Positions 55,245-64,000 of a stretch of DNA of 64,000 nucleotides are shown here, piece after piece; within the stretch, counting starts at the first letter, position 1; each line of letters begins with the position of its first letter. The translations under genes and the position numbers were made by a program. The notes beneath the pieces were generated by a model, which made no database searches, was not told where the DNA came from, and saw only the letters and a list, made by a program, of their open reading frames with translations. Origin of the DNA: Burkholderia seminalis DSM 23518 (lineage in GTDB: Bacteria > Pseudomonadota > Gammaproteobacteria > Burkholderiales > Burkholderiaceae); contig NZ_CADFDK010000002.1 of assembly GCF_902832885.1 (NCBI RefSeq), positions 620,001 through 684,000 on the forward strand, in the 5' to 3' direction.

Positions 55245-55715
55245 ATGCTCGATACCGTCCGATTTTTCTTTGTCGTAATTGTTTTCTTTGGTTCCGGGCT
55301 CCAGGTAGTGCGGTGGCTGTCCGGCTGGAAGGATCTTGAGCGGTACAAGACGAGGCGGGATGCCCCGAACGAGAGGCCAGTCTCCAATGGCTCCTATCGC
55401 TGGGCTTCATGCCGAGCAAAATGGACGAGCTTCACCGTGGCCGTTGAACTCTATCCTCAACACTTGTGGATACGCCCCGGCTTTCCCTTGAACTTGCGAC
55501 TTCCCGCGATTTCCATACCCTGGGATGCAATCAGCGCATCTCAAAGAAAGATATTCCTTTTACGCACGGTCACGTTACGTGTCCGTGGTTGTTCTACTGG
55601 GCTGCGCTTTTACGGCGCGGTAGGCAAGCGAATTCTGGCGGAAGTCGAAACACAAAGGGCAAGGAGCGTAGCGCCTAACCGTGTTGATCGCGCCGAGGGG
55701 GCCACCGGCCTTTGA
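55245..55715 (+). CDS. Hypothetical membrane-anchored protein
   Basis: A 156-residue protein with one N-terminal helix FFFVVIVFFGSGLQVVRWL. Then come FTVAVELYPQHLWIRPGF, LRLPAISIPWDAIS and VTLRVRGCSTGLRFYGAVG, a set of beta strands like a small PH/GRAM-type fold. The family is not recognised. The ribosome site is weak, so the start is uncertain. It lies at the right end of the low-GC patch. Confidence 0.55.
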   Translation: MLDTVRFFFVVIVFFGSGLQVVRWLSGWKDLERYKTRRDAPNERPVSNGSYRWASCRAKWTSFTVAVELYPQHLWIRPGFPLNLRLPAISIPWDAISASQRKIFLLRTVTLRVRGCSTGLRFYGAVGKRILAEVETQRARSVAPNRVDRAEGATGL

Positions 55716-56012
55716 GTTTGCTGGCAACGCAGATAAGGCGTCGACAATGGCTGGCGCCGGCACTCCAAGAGCAGCCATACCACGAACCTGGCCGGGGGCC
55801 GTCGCCGCTATAACACCTGCACGGGCCGTTTGATGCGGCTCTGGCGAATGGAAGGCAGGCGTCGCATGAACACGACTGACGGCCGGGGCGACGCCGCCCG
55901 GCCATTGCCGCAAACGCCGTGACTCACACCCACTGCCGTCTTCGATAACTGTCACGACCGCGTGGTCCGTGAGGCAGCACCGCGCCTGCCGAAGTCGCGG
56001 CATGAATTCACA

Positions 56013-57254
56013 TCAACGCCCGCCGGCACGCCGCTTCACAACCGCCCCCCGCTGCAACACATACTCGACCCGCGCGCCTTCATCAGCCACGACCCCAATA
56101 TCCTCAAGCGGATTCCCATCCAGCACGACGAGGTCGGCGATCGCCCCCACGGCAACCACCCCAAGCTGCCCCTGCATATTCACAATCTCCGCCGCCACCG
56201 TCGTCGCCGACCTGAGCGCTTCCAGATTCCCGAGCACTTCCGCGCGAATCCGAAACTCCCCAGACTGAAACGCATGCATCTCGCCAAGCAGGTCCGACCC
56301 GAACCCCATCTTCACGCCGGCCTTCGCATAAATCTCAAGCGACTCGCGTCCCTTCTGCTGGACGGAAGCCACCTTCGCGATGGAATCCGCCGGCATCCCG
56401 AACTCCGCCCCATGTTTGGCCAGTGCGTCATAAGTGACGAGCGTCGGCACCACGAACGCCCCATGCTCATGCATGATCTTCGCGGCCGCTTCATCGACGA
56501 GATTCCCATGTTCGATCGTCCGCACGCCGCATCGCACGGCCCGCGCAATCGCTCGCCCCGTATAGGCATGCGCCATCACATACGTATTCGCGGCCTCGGC
56601 CTCGTCGACGATCGCCCGAATCTCGTCCTCCGAATACTGTGTGTTCGCAATCGGATCGGTCGGCGAAGCCACGCCGCCTGACGCCATGATCTTGATCTGC
56701 GTCGCGCCTTTCTGAATCTCCTCACGCACGGCAAGCCGTACACCTTCAACCCCATCGACGACCCGCGCAATCGCCCCCGTCCTGAAACAGCAGGAGCAGG
56801 GCTCCAGCAAATCCCCCCGAGGCCGAAAATCCCCATGCCCGCCGGTCTGCGACAACGCCTTCCCCGACGGAAAAATCCGCGGCCCCGGAATCAGCTCCGT
56901 CTCGACCGCCTGCATCAAACTCCAGTCCGCGCCCCCGGCATCCCGCACGCTGGTAAACCCGCGCGACAACATCGCATCGAGAATCGGCAGCGACCGGATC
57001 GCCGCAAGAATATTCGGCTGCGTCGCATTCGCGCCAAGATTCGCATTCGAAGCCAGCACATGCACATGGCAATCGATGAACCCCGGCATCACGGTTTTGC
57101 CGCGCACGTCGATCACCTGCGCATTCGGCAAATCCACCGGCCGATCGGTGACTTCGACGATCCGTTCGCCTTCGATCACGACATGATGATGTTCGAGCAA
57201 CACGCCTCGTTCGAGGTCGAGCACGTCGCCGCCTTGCAGCACGGTAATGGTCAT
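56013..57254 (-). CDS. Metal-dependent amidohydrolase (imidazolonepropionase/prolidase-like)
   Basis: A 413-residue TIM-barrel amidohydrolase. GFIDCHVHVLASN gives the H-x-H pair, QIKIMASGG the carbamylated-lysine region, MAHAYTGRA and IEHGN the later histidines, and GFGSDLLG the catalytic aspartate. It resembles the group that hydrolyses N-acyl or peptidic substrates (Xaa-Pro-dipeptidase/carboxypeptidase-like). It is in an operon with an MFS carrier that starts upstream; the substrate is probably that carried in. Confidence 0.9.
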   Translation of the reverse strand: MTITVLQGGDVLDLERGVLLEHHHVVIEGERIVEVTDRPVDLPNAQVIDVRGKTVMPGFIDCHVHVLASNANLGANATQPNILAAIRSLPILDAMLSRGFTSVRDAGGADWSLMQAVETELIPGPRIFPSGKALSQTGGHGDFRPRGDLLEPCSCCFRTGAIARVVDGVEGVRLAVREEIQKGATQIKIMASGGVASPTDPIANTQYSEDEIRAIVDEAEAANTYVMAHAYTGRAIARAVRCGVRTIEHGNLVDEAAAKIMHEHGAFVVPTLVTYDALAKHGAEFGMPADSIAKVASVQQKGRESLEIYAKAGVKMGFGSDLLGEMHAFQSGEFRIRAEVLGNLEALRSATTVAAEIVNMQGQLGVVAVGAIADLVVLDGNPLEDIGVVADEGARVEYVLQRGAVVKRRAGGR

Positions 57255-57266
57255 ATGGAAAAATCC

Positions 57267-58583
57267 TTATCGAGTCGTGGAGGCCGCACGCTTCGCATCC
57301 TTCACGAAGCGCGTGCCGACGAAACTGACGGCCGCCGCGAGCATCACGTAGAACGCCGGCGCCATGTTGCTGCCCGTGCGGGCGATGAGCCACGTGATCA
57401 GGAACGGCGCGAACCCGCCGAAGATCGTCACCGCGAAGTTGTACGCAACGGAGAGCCCGGTCGACAGCACCTTGGTCGGAAACAGCTCAGCGAACGCCGC
57501 GAGGATCGGCCCCGTATAGGTCGCGATCAGCACGCCGAACACGGCCTGGAACACGATCAGCGACGCGAACCCGGGCGCATGGTTGATCCACGCGAACATC
57601 GGCCACGCGAGCACGAGGATCGCGAGCGCCGAGCCGGACAGGAACACGCGCCGTCCCCACACATCGGCGAGCCGGCCGACGATCGGCGAGCAGCACATGA
57701 TCATCAGCCCGCCGATCATGCCGGCCGCGAAGCCGGTCGATTGCGGCAGATGCAGCGTGCGCACGGAATAGGTCGGCATGTAGAACAGCAGCACGTAGGT
57801 GCAGACGGTCCACAGGATGACCATCGAGAAACTCGCGAACGTCTCGCGCGGGTAGGTGGACAGCACCTCCTTCAGCGGCGAGCTTTCCTTCACCTGCGAT
57901 TCGACGGCGCTGAACGCGGGCGTCTCGTCGATGTGGCTGCGGATGAAGTAACCGACCGGCCCGACGATGATTCCGAGCAGGAACGGCAACCGCCAGCCCC
58001 AGCTGTGCAGTGCCTGCGTGTCGAGCGATGTCGTGACGAACGTGCCGGTCGCCGCGCCGAGCAGCACCGCGAAGCCGATGCTCGACTGGATCCAGCTGGA
58101 GTAATACGCGCGCTTCTCCGGCGGCGCGTATTCGGTAAGGAACGCGGTGGCGCCGCCCATCTCGCCGCCGGCCGAGAAACCTTGCAGCAGCCGCGCGACG
58201 ACGATCAGGAGCGGCGCGGCGATGCCGGCCTGCTCGTAGGTCGGCGCGATCCCGATGAGCGCCGTGCCGGCCGCCATCAGCAGGATCGTGAGCGACAGCG
58301 CGGCCTTGCGTCCGACCTTGTCCGCATACACGCCGAGGACGATCCCGCCCACCGGCCGCATGAAGAAGCCGACGCCGAACGTCGCGACGGTCAGCAGCAC
58401 GGACGTCAGTTCGTTGCCGGTCGGGAAGAACAGCTTCGCGATGATCACCGCGAAGAAGCTGTAGACGGTGAAGTCGAACCATTCGAGGCCGTTGCCGATC
58501 ACGGTCGCGACGATGGCGCGGCGGCGTTGCTGCACGGCCGCATCGACGGCAGGCGCGGCGCGCGGGGAAAGCGTTCCTTGCAT
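57267..58583 (-). CDS. MFS metabolite:H+ symporter (MHS family)
   Basis: A 438-residue major-facilitator transporter with 12 helices. NGLEWFDFTVYSFFAVIIA, GFFMRPVGGIVLGVYADKVGRKAAL (in parts) and RLLQGFSAGGEMGGATAFL are the MHS (ShiA/ProP/KgtP) signatures. It imports an organic acid, osmolyte or related compound. It is 12 bp upstream of the amidohydrolase gene, so uptake and hydrolysis are coupled. A LysR gene lies beyond. Confidence 0.92.
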   Translation of the reverse strand: MQGTLSPRAAPAVDAAVQQRRRAIVATVIGNGLEWFDFTVYSFFAVIIAKLFFPTGNELTSVLLTVATFGVGFFMRPVGGIVLGVYADKVGRKAALSLTILLMAAGTALIGIAPTYEQAGIAAPLLIVVARLLQGFSAGGEMGGATAFLTEYAPPEKRAYYSSWIQSSIGFAVLLGAATGTFVTTSLDTQALHSWGWRLPFLLGIIVGPVGYFIRSHIDETPAFSAVESQVKESSPLKEVLSTYPRETFASFSMVILWTVCTYVLLFYMPTYSVRTLHLPQSTGFAAGMIGGLMIMCCSPIVGRLADVWGRRVFLSGSALAILVLAWPMFAWINHAPGFASLIVFQAVFGVLIATYTGPILAAFAELFPTKVLSTGLSVAYNFAVTIFGGFAPFLITWLIARTGSNMAPAFYVMLAAAVSFVGTRFVKDAKRAASTTR

Positions 58584-58714
58584 GGTCTTTTCCTTTGTCA
58601 GAAGCCGGGACGACTGCCCCGCGTGAATCCCATGCTACGGACAGCCGGATTTTTTTCTGAAACGAAAGATTCGCATGCACGCATGCGCTGTACGCATGCA
58701 TCGCGCCCGGAGCG

Positions 58715-59626
58715 TCAGGGCGCGGTCTGCTGCTCCGCCTGTTCGAACAGCCAGCGCGTGAACAGGCGGGCGGCCTGGTTCTGCACGCGGTCGTTCGGCG
58801 AGATCACGTAATAGCCGCCGCCATGGCTCGCGGACGCTTCCGTCACGCGCACGAGCAGGCCCGCTTCGATGCATGCGTCGATCATGTAGCGCCAGCCGAG
58901 CGACACGCCCTGGCCGAGAATTGTCATCTGCACGATCTGCGGATAGGAGTTGATCGTGATGTCCTGCGGTTGCGCCTTCTGCCGGTCGACGTCGTTCATG
59001 TCGAACCATTCGGACCACGACATCCATTGGCGCTGGCCGTCCTCGAGGCGCAGCAGCGTTTCGTTCGCGAGATCGGCCGCGTCCAGCGTGCGGCCGGCCA
59101 GATAGCCCGGCGCGCAGACGGGAAACACTTCCTCGTCGAACAGCCGGCGCGCGGTGTATTCGGCCGGCGTCTGCTGACGCACGTAGTAGACGCCGACGTC
59201 GAATTCCGCCGGCGACATCGATGCGAGCGCATCGCGCACGATCAGGCGCAGCTTGATGTTCGGATACGCGGCGCGAAAGTGCGGCAGCCGCGGCGTCAGC
59301 CACAGCACCGCGACGCCGGACGAGCACGCGATCGTCAGTTCGAGATCGCCGTATGGCTTCATCACGTCGTGCGTGGCTTCCGCGCATTGCGTGAGCAGGT
59401 GGTGGACCTGTGCCGCGTATTGTTCGCCGGCGATCGTCAGCCGCAGCGAGCGGTGCTCGCGCACGAACAGCGAGCGGCCGAGGAATTCCTCGAGTTGTTG
59501 AATCTGGCGGCTGATCGCGCTTTGGGTCAGGTGCAGTTCGGCGGCGGCTTTGGTGAAGCTCGCATGCCGCACGGCGGCTTCGAACGCGACGAGGCATTGC
59601 AGTGGGGGGAGAGGCGTGATGCGCAT
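58715..59626 (-). CDS. LysR family regulator (GcvA-type)
   Basis: A 303-residue LysR regulator of the GcvA kind. MRITPLPPLQCLVAFEAAVR and HASFTKAAAELHLTQSAISRQIQQLEEFLGRSLF (in parts) form the HTH. It lies upstream of, and in the same direction as, the MFS-amidohydrolase operon (131-bp gap), which it probably controls. The start at 59626 is chosen over 59779 because it gives the GcvA N-terminus. Confidence 0.9.
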   Translation of the reverse strand: MRITPLPPLQCLVAFEAAVRHASFTKAAAELHLTQSAISRQIQQLEEFLGRSLFVREHRSLRLTIAGEQYAAQVHHLLTQCAEATHDVMKPYGDLELTIACSSGVAVLWLTPRLPHFRAAYPNIKLRLIVRDALASMSPAEFDVGVYYVRQQTPAEYTARRLFDEEVFPVCAPGYLAGRTLDAADLANETLLRLEDGQRQWMSWSEWFDMNDVDRQKAQPQDITINSYPQIVQMTILGQGVSLGWRYMIDACIEAGLLVRVTEASASHGGGYYVISPNDRVQNQAARLFTRWLFEQAEQQTAP

Positions 59627-59831
59627 GGCAGGCGGGAATCGGAGGCGGCTACCGACATGATACGGTTGGATCGAGCGGAAATCATCCGGCGGGAAGGGTG
59701 TTGCCGATCGGCGTATTCGCGTGGGGACCGTGTGCCATTCGCGCCAGGCCAGCCAAGGCGCGCAGCCGGTTGGGGCCACATCGATTCGCCCGAAAAGCGG
59801 ATCGCGAGATGAAACAGTTACAAGTTATCTG

Positions 59832-59860
59832 TTGACGCGCACCTGCCCGGCGGTTAGTGT
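59832..59860 (+). promoter_or_regulatory. Sigma70-type promoter of cspA
   Basis: TTGACG at 59832-59837, a 17-bp spacer, and TAGTGT at 59855-59860. Transcription starting near 59867 would leave an untranslated leader of about 135 bases before the CspA start codon, as seen with cold-shock mRNAs. The whole 59627-60001 interval has no gene. Confidence 0.5.
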
Positions 59861-60001
59861 GTGCATCGAAGTCCAAGAAGTCCGATTGCTGTTCATCAAT
59901 TGCTCGCTCTCCACAGCGGTATTCGTTGTCCTCTCCCTCCTTGACGCTTCACGCGCTCTTCAACAGAGCAAATCTCTCTATTTTTTTCTCAAGGAATCTT
60001 C

Positions 60002-60205
60002 ATGGATACCGGTATCGTCAAGTGGTTCAACGACAGCAAAGGCTTTGGCTTCATCACGCCGGACAACGGCGGCGACGACCTGTTCGCTCATTTCTCGGAA
60101 ATTCGTGCCGACGGCTTCAAGACGCTGGCTGAAAACCAGAAAGTGAGCTTCGAGACGAAGCAAGGCCCGAAGGGTCTGCAAGCGGCCAACATCCAGCCGC
60201 TGTAA
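60002..60205 (+). CDS. Cold shock protein CspA family
   Basis: A 67-residue cold-shock domain. [20 protein letters not shown] carries RNP1 (KGFGFI), and DLFAHFSEI is RNP2. It binds single-stranded RNA/DNA and melts secondary structures as an RNA chaperone. AAGGAATC precedes the ATG. Its long leader suggests temperature-dependent control, though Burkholderia has several paralogues. Confidence 0.96.
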   Translation: MDTGIVKWFNDSKGFGFITPDNGGDDLFAHFSEIRADGFKTLAENQKVSFETKQGPKGLQAANIQPL

Positions 60206-60484
60206 AGTTTGAAGGGCCCGGCCTCCCACGATGGGCGCCGGGTCGCAGCGACATCCTCACGGAGCCTGGTCTCCTAAAGTTGGCGCGCGTGTTCGTGGCT
60301 GCTTCTGTTCATTCAGCGGCCAACCCGGCGTCACACGTCTCGTTGCACTTCATTCCCCCTCCGGCCGCAGCGCCTTATTTTCGCTTTCCGACTGCTTGAG
60401 ATTCAGCGCGCAATGGCGTTGAATCGGCGCATCCGTGCACATATCGCACGGCACGCGCGCAGTCGAACATTATTAAAATTAGAA

Positions 60485-60709
60485 ATGCAAAACATACAAA
60501 ATCATCGATATAACGGCTATGCCGTCCAGCCCTCGGCGCATCGTCTGCCCGACGGCAGTTTTTCAGCCAACCTGCTGCTCGAGCGCGTCGATAGCGCGTC
60601 CGCGGAAGGCCGCTACCGGTTCTATTCGCTCGACTACTTCGAGAGTGAAGCGCAGGCACTGCGGCACTCGGCACACTGGGCACGCAACTGGGTCGATACG
60701 CGCGGCTAA
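60485..60709 (+). CDS. Small conserved-looking protein downstream of cspA
   Basis: A 74-residue protein starting MQNIQNHRYNGYAVQPSAH, with DGSFSANLLLERVDSAS and FYSLDYFESEAQALRHSAHW. It looks like a short beta-sheet plus helix domain. I recognise no function. An in-frame ATG at 60413 is possible, but the extension is Arg-rich. The start lacks a strong Shine-Dalgarno. Confidence 0.65.
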   Translation: MQNIQNHRYNGYAVQPSAHRLPDGSFSANLLLERVDSASAEGRYRFYSLDYFESEAQALRHSAHWARNWVDTRG

Positions 60710-60928
60710 CCACAACGCCGTGGTGCCCACCCGGCGCATGTAGTTACCCGGGCGCGCAACAGCGCGCGCCCGAACCTCGCGTGCGATCGATTCTCTACCT
60801 TCCGATTGCATCCGCGCGCCCGGTTCGGGCTGCCGGATTTTCCTTTTTCGACGTCGTCGGTGAGTGGCGCTGCCAACCTTCGGATTCGTGCGAAGATTGC
60901 ACGCACATCACACTCGCCCGAGAACGAC

Positions 60929-61390
60929 GTGACCCTGTCCAATCCTGAGCGCAGCCCGGAGGCCGCCCATCCGCCATGGATGGGCGTCGCGCTGGCCGAA
61001 CTCGGTATCCGCCGCCATCCACCCGGCAGCATCAACCCGCGCATCGTCGAGTACAACAACCACACGAACCTGGTCGGCTACGACGACAAGATTTCCTGGT
61101 GTTCGTCCTTCGTCAACTGGTGCATGACGCACGCGGGATTCCGCGGCACCGGCTCCGCACTGGCGCGCTCATGGCTCGAATGGGGCCGGCCGCTGGAGCG
61201 GCCGGTCTACGGCTGCATCGCGATCCTGACGCGCGACGATCCGGCGAGCTGGAAAGGGCATGTCGGGTTCTATCTGCGTCACGACGACGAATACGTGCAT
61301 CTGTTCGGCGGCAATCAGCTGGAAGAGGTGCGCGAGCTTGCGTATCCGCTGAACGAAGTGATCGGTTATCGTTGGCCCGATGCGGGATGA
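60929..61390 (+). CDS. TIGR02594/CHAP-like peptidase
   Basis: A 153-residue protein starting at GTG. SWCSSFVNWCMTHAGF with C58, KGHVGFYL with H111 and GGNQ with N129 fit the Cys-His-Asn layout of TIGR02594 (NlpC/CHAP-like) proteins, which can cut peptidoglycan peptides. No signal peptide is visible. Such proteins occur as phage lysins or T6SS effectors; no phage or T6SS gene is nearby. Confidence 0.78.
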   Translation: MTLSNPERSPEAAHPPWMGVALAELGIRRHPPGSINPRIVEYNNHTNLVGYDDKISWCSSFVNWCMTHAGFRGTGSALARSWLEWGRPLERPVYGCIAILTRDDPASWKGHVGFYLRHDDEYVHLFGGNQLEEVRELAYPLNEVIGYRWPDAG

Positions 61391-61535
61391 CCGCGTCGCG
61401 GTGGCATGTGCGAATTCGCAATCGCGTGATGGCGGTTGACTCGATCGGGTTGTCGTCGATCAAGTGTCCGGAATCGTGCTGCTGATGCACGGCGCGCCGG
61501 CCAATGTAGCGGCCGGCACCGTATCGCGATCGCGC

Positions 61536-62966
61536 CTAGTTCTTCGCCACCGCCTCCACCTCCCCGGCCGCGTCATTCCTGCTCCACCCACCCCCCAGCG
61601 ACCGATACAACGCCACCGCCGCCAGCGCATGCTCACGCTTGACCTGGTTGAGCGAATCCGAATCCCGCAGATACACCTCCTGCGCCGACAACACATCCAG
61701 AAAATCCGTCGCACCGCCCTTGTAGAGCTGATTCGCCAATCCAAGCGCCTTGTCCGACGCGGAAAGCGCGCTACCGAGCTTCCGTGTCGCCTCGTCGGAG
61801 CTGACGAGATTCGCGCGCGCATCCTCGACTTCCCGCAATGCCTGCAGCATCGTCTGCCGCAACCCGAGTTCCGACTCGCGCATCCGGCTTTCGCTCTGCG
61901 AGATATCCGCGGTAATCCGCCCCGCATTGAAAATCGGGCTCGTCGCACTCAGCGCCGCGCTGAACAGGTTGTCGGTCAACGTCGGCAACCCGAGATAGGA
62001 CGCGGCCAGGATCCCGTCCGTCAGGTTCAACGAAAACTTCGGATACCGCTCGGCCTTCGCCACACCGACTTGCGCCGCACGCCGTTCGACCTGCGCATAG
62101 GCGGTCAGCACGTCCGGCCGCCGCAACAACGCCTGCGAAGGCAGCGTCCCCGGCGCCCCGATCGGCGGCGCCGGGATCTCCCCGGCCTGCGCCAGCACGA
62201 GCCGGTCGACCGCTTCCGGCGTGCGCCCCGAATACACGGCAATCAGGTTGAGCTGATGCGAGATCTGCGCCTGCGTCGGCGGAATCCGCGCTTCGAGCGC
62301 ATCGAGCTGGTTCTGCGCGCGGGTCACGTCGAGTTCGGTCGACAACCCGAACGCCTGCCGCTTGCGCGTGAGTTCGAGCGCATGCTGGCGAATCCTCGCG
62401 TTGTCCTGCAGGATCTTCAGTTCCTGCTGCGCCCAGCGCAGATCGACATACGCGGATGCCGCATCGGCCGCCAGCGCGAGCCGCATCGCGTCTTCCGCAT
62501 GCTTCTGCCCGACGAGTTCAGCTTGCGCGGCGAGCAGGTCGAGGCGTTCGCCGCCGAACACATCGGGCGACCAGCTCAGCGCGAGCCCGGCACCTGCCTG
62601 CCGCACGTAGCCGAGCGGCGGCGGCGTGTTCTGCCGCGCGTCGGACGCGTGCGCGGTCGCGTCGAGTTCGGGCAGCAGCACCGCACGTTTCTGCACGGTC
62701 AGCGCCTGTGCCTGCTTCACGCGTTCTGCCGCGGCCTGCAGATCGAGGTTGCCGTCGAGCACGGTCGCGATCAGTTGATCGAGCACGGGATCGTGGAATT
62801 GCGCCCACCAGCCGGCGGCGTCGATGTCCGCGCGCGGCACGTCGGTATCCCATGCGGTGGGCGCGAGCGTCTGGACGGATTCGGACAGCGCCGGATGCTG
62901 CGCGGGCTGCACCGCGCACCCGGCGGCGAATGCGCTGACGGCCAGCGCGACGAGTAGCTTTTTCAT
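61536..62966 (-). CDS. Outer-membrane efflux lipoprotein (NodT/OprM family)
   Basis: A 476-residue TolC-like channel. The lipobox AFAAGCAVQ is at the N-terminus, then helical repeats with WWAQFHDPVLDQLIATVLDG and NLDLQAAAERVKQAQ (first OEP motif). A second OEP repeat follows with LNRTDG-like beta strands. It forms the outer-membrane duct of a drug efflux pump. It follows the MFS gene by 16 bp in the same operon. Confidence 0.93.
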   Translation of the reverse strand: MKKLLVALAVSAFAAGCAVQPAQHPALSESVQTLAPTAWDTDVPRADIDAAGWWAQFHDPVLDQLIATVLDGNLDLQAAAERVKQAQALTVQKRAVLLPELDATAHASDARQNTPPPLGYVRQAGAGLALSWSPDVFGGERLDLLAAQAELVGQKHAEDAMRLALAADAASAYVDLRWAQQELKILQDNARIRQHALELTRKRQAFGLSTELDVTRAQNQLDALEARIPPTQAQISHQLNLIAVYSGRTPEAVDRLVLAQAGEIPAPPIGAPGTLPSQALLRRPDVLTAYAQVERRAAQVGVAKAERYPKFSLNLTDGILAASYLGLPTLTDNLFSAALSATSPIFNAGRITADISQSESRMRESELGLRQTMLQALREVEDARANLVSSDEATRKLGSALSASDKALGLANQLYKGGATDFLDVLSAQEVYLRDSDSLNQVKREHALAAVALYRSLGGGWSRNDAAGEVEAVAKN

Positions 62967-62982
62967 GATGATGACCTTGGCC

Positions 62983-64000
62983 TCAGTGCGCGTCCGGCGG
63001 CGGCGCGTTCAACGTAATGGGTTTGGAAAACACGACGGCGAGCAGCGCGACGACGAAACACAGCGACAGCGCGTAATACGCATCCGCATAAGTGAGCGTC
63101 AGCGCTTCGCGATAGATCAGCCGATGCAGGTTCGCGAGCCCGGCCTGCGCGGTATTCAGCGTATTGCCTGCGACGGAGCCCCAGTACGCGGCCTGTCGAT
63201 CGAGCAGCGACGCGATCTGCGGTTCGCCGGCGCTCACGTGCTCGTTCAGGCGCAGATAGTGAAAATTCAGCCGGTCGTTGAGCATCGTCGCGCTCACCGC
63301 GATGCCGATCGCGCCGCCGAGGTTGCGCATCAGGTTGAACAGGCCGCTCGCGGATTTGAGCCGCGACTGCGGCAGCGAGCCGAGCGCCATCGTCACGATC
63401 GGCGGCACGCTGAACTGCTGGCCGATGCCGCGCAGTGCTTGCGGCAGCAGCAATTCGCGCCAGCCCCAGTCGTGCGTGATCGGCGTGTACAGGTAGCAGC
63501 CGAGGCCGAAACAGATCAGCCCGAACACGAGCAGCGCGCGCAGGCTGAAGAAGCGCGCGGCGAACGCATAGGCGCAGAGCGCGACCAGCTGGAACGCCCC
63601 GACCGACAGCAGCGCGATGCCGATCTGCAGCGAGCTGAATGCGCGCACCTGCGCAAGAAACAGCGGCGTCAGGAACACGGTCACGAAGATCCCGATACCG
63701 GTCACGAACGACAGCAGGCTGCCGATGCCGAAGTTGCGCACGGCGAGCGCGCGCAGGTCGACGATCGGATCCTTCGCGGTCAGCGCATGCACGAGGAACA
63801 GGAAGCCGCAGATGCCGGAAATCCATGCGCAGATGATGATCACGTCGTCCCCGAACCAGTTCTTGCGCGGGCCTTCCTCGAGCACGTATTCGAGGCAGCC
63901 GAGAAAGCCGGACATCAGCACGATGCCGAGATAGTCGCCGCGCTTGATGAGGCTCAGGTCGGGCTCGTCGATATGCACGTAGCGCGGCACGAGCACGGCC
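62983..64000 (-). CDS. DHA2-family MFS drug exporter (EmrB/QacA), N-terminus outside window
   Basis: The last ~338 residues of a 14-helix MFS transporter of the EmrB type; the frame stays open to the right edge. Visible elements include GIGQQFSVPPIVTMALGSLP, SASGLFNLMRNLGGAIGIAVS and the C-terminal hydrophobic ALSLCFVVALLAVVF. With an HlyD adaptor (expected just outside the window) and the downstream OprM-like lipoprotein it makes a tripartite pump. Confidence 0.9.
   Translation of the reverse strand, partial: AVLVPRYVHIDEPDLSLIKRGDYLGIVLMSGFLGCLEYVLEEGPRKNWFGDDVIIICAWISGICGFLFLVHALTAKDPIVDLRALAVRNFGIGSLLSFVTGIGIFVTVFLTPLFLAQVRAFSSLQIGIALLSVGAFQLVALCAYAFAARFFSLRALLVFGLICFGLGCYLYTPITHDWGWRELLLPQALRGIGQQFSVPPIVTMALGSLPQSRLKSASGLFNLMRNLGGAIGIAVSATMLNDRLNFHYLRLNEHVSAGEPQIASLLDRQAAYWGSVAGNTLNTAQAGLANLHRLIYREALTLTYADAYYALSLCFVVALLAVVFSKPITLNAPPPDAH

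Noticed and set aside
55575-56003. Minus-strand 142-residue frame
   Set aside because: Overlaps a better plus-strand candidate and has no recognisable features.

Overview
The window is GC-rich, densely coding DNA of the Burkholderia type, probably the Burkholderia cepacia complex. I infer this from codon bias, an OpcP-like porin, an intracellular PHB depolymerase, a DUF3717 protein, an HHHH small secreted protein, many LysR regulators and HisJQMP-like transport. No rRNA, canonical tRNA, CRISPR array, integrase or complete IS element was seen.

Region 1-7.3 kb is an RNA-repair locus. A sigma54 activator of the RtcR type (5692-7308, +) faces an operon for a slipin, the RNA ligase RtcB and a YcgL-type nucleotidyltransferase (5026 down to 1730, -). 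Between them lie a well-matched sigma54 promoter, two dyads and, inside the predicted 5' leader, two tRNA-like elements. One keeps the D-arm, T-arm and acceptor of a tRNA but has a GAAA-capped hairpin in place of the anticodon arm. This is the most unusual RNA signal in the window.

Region 7.3-17.4 kb holds a SnoaL-like protein, a MarR regulator, a solitary cysteine desulfurase, and a two-component flavin monooxygenase operon (reductase, HpaB-type oxygenase, cupin, DUF2848). It shares a putative MarR operator with the MarR gene. A methyltransferase/LysE pair with a divergent AraC gene, a Fur-box gene and a LysR gene follow. Region 17.4-31.5 kb is mostly ordinary: a decayed LysR gene, a PL7-like lipoprotein, argG, an FUSC membrane protein, a diguanylate cyclase, an amino-acid permease, LysR, a hydrolase, and a TetR/glycosyltransferase pair.

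Region 31.5-37.6 kb looks like a histidine or basic amino-acid uptake block: HutC repressor, porin, and ArgT-HisQ-HisM-HisP transporter. A perfect palindrome matching the HutC site pattern lies upstream of argT. Region 37.7-42.7 kb is a probable onium/betaine compound cluster: a DddP-like M24 protein with all six metal ligands but an altered catalytic position, an Fe(II)/2-oxoglutarate oxygenase, a LysR gene, a ProX-like binding protein and a cupin.

Region 43-51.1 kb contains small secreted proteins, PhaZ, a GST, and then a stator-like locus. This comprises a cyclic-nucleotide-binding domain fused to a FliG-C-like domain, MotA-like and MotB-like proteins, and a chemoreceptor, with no other flagellar gene nearby. 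Region 51.1-56 kb is a lower-GC accessory patch. It carries a single-chain AAA ATPase plus DUF4435/TOPRIM-like protein resembling a fused PARIS defence protein, a proteasome-like Ntn-hydrolase candidate, and a small membrane protein. Core-like DNA then resumes: amidohydrolase, MFS and LysR; CspA with a long leader; a CHAP-like protein; and the end of an RND/MFS-type efflux operon that runs off the right edge.
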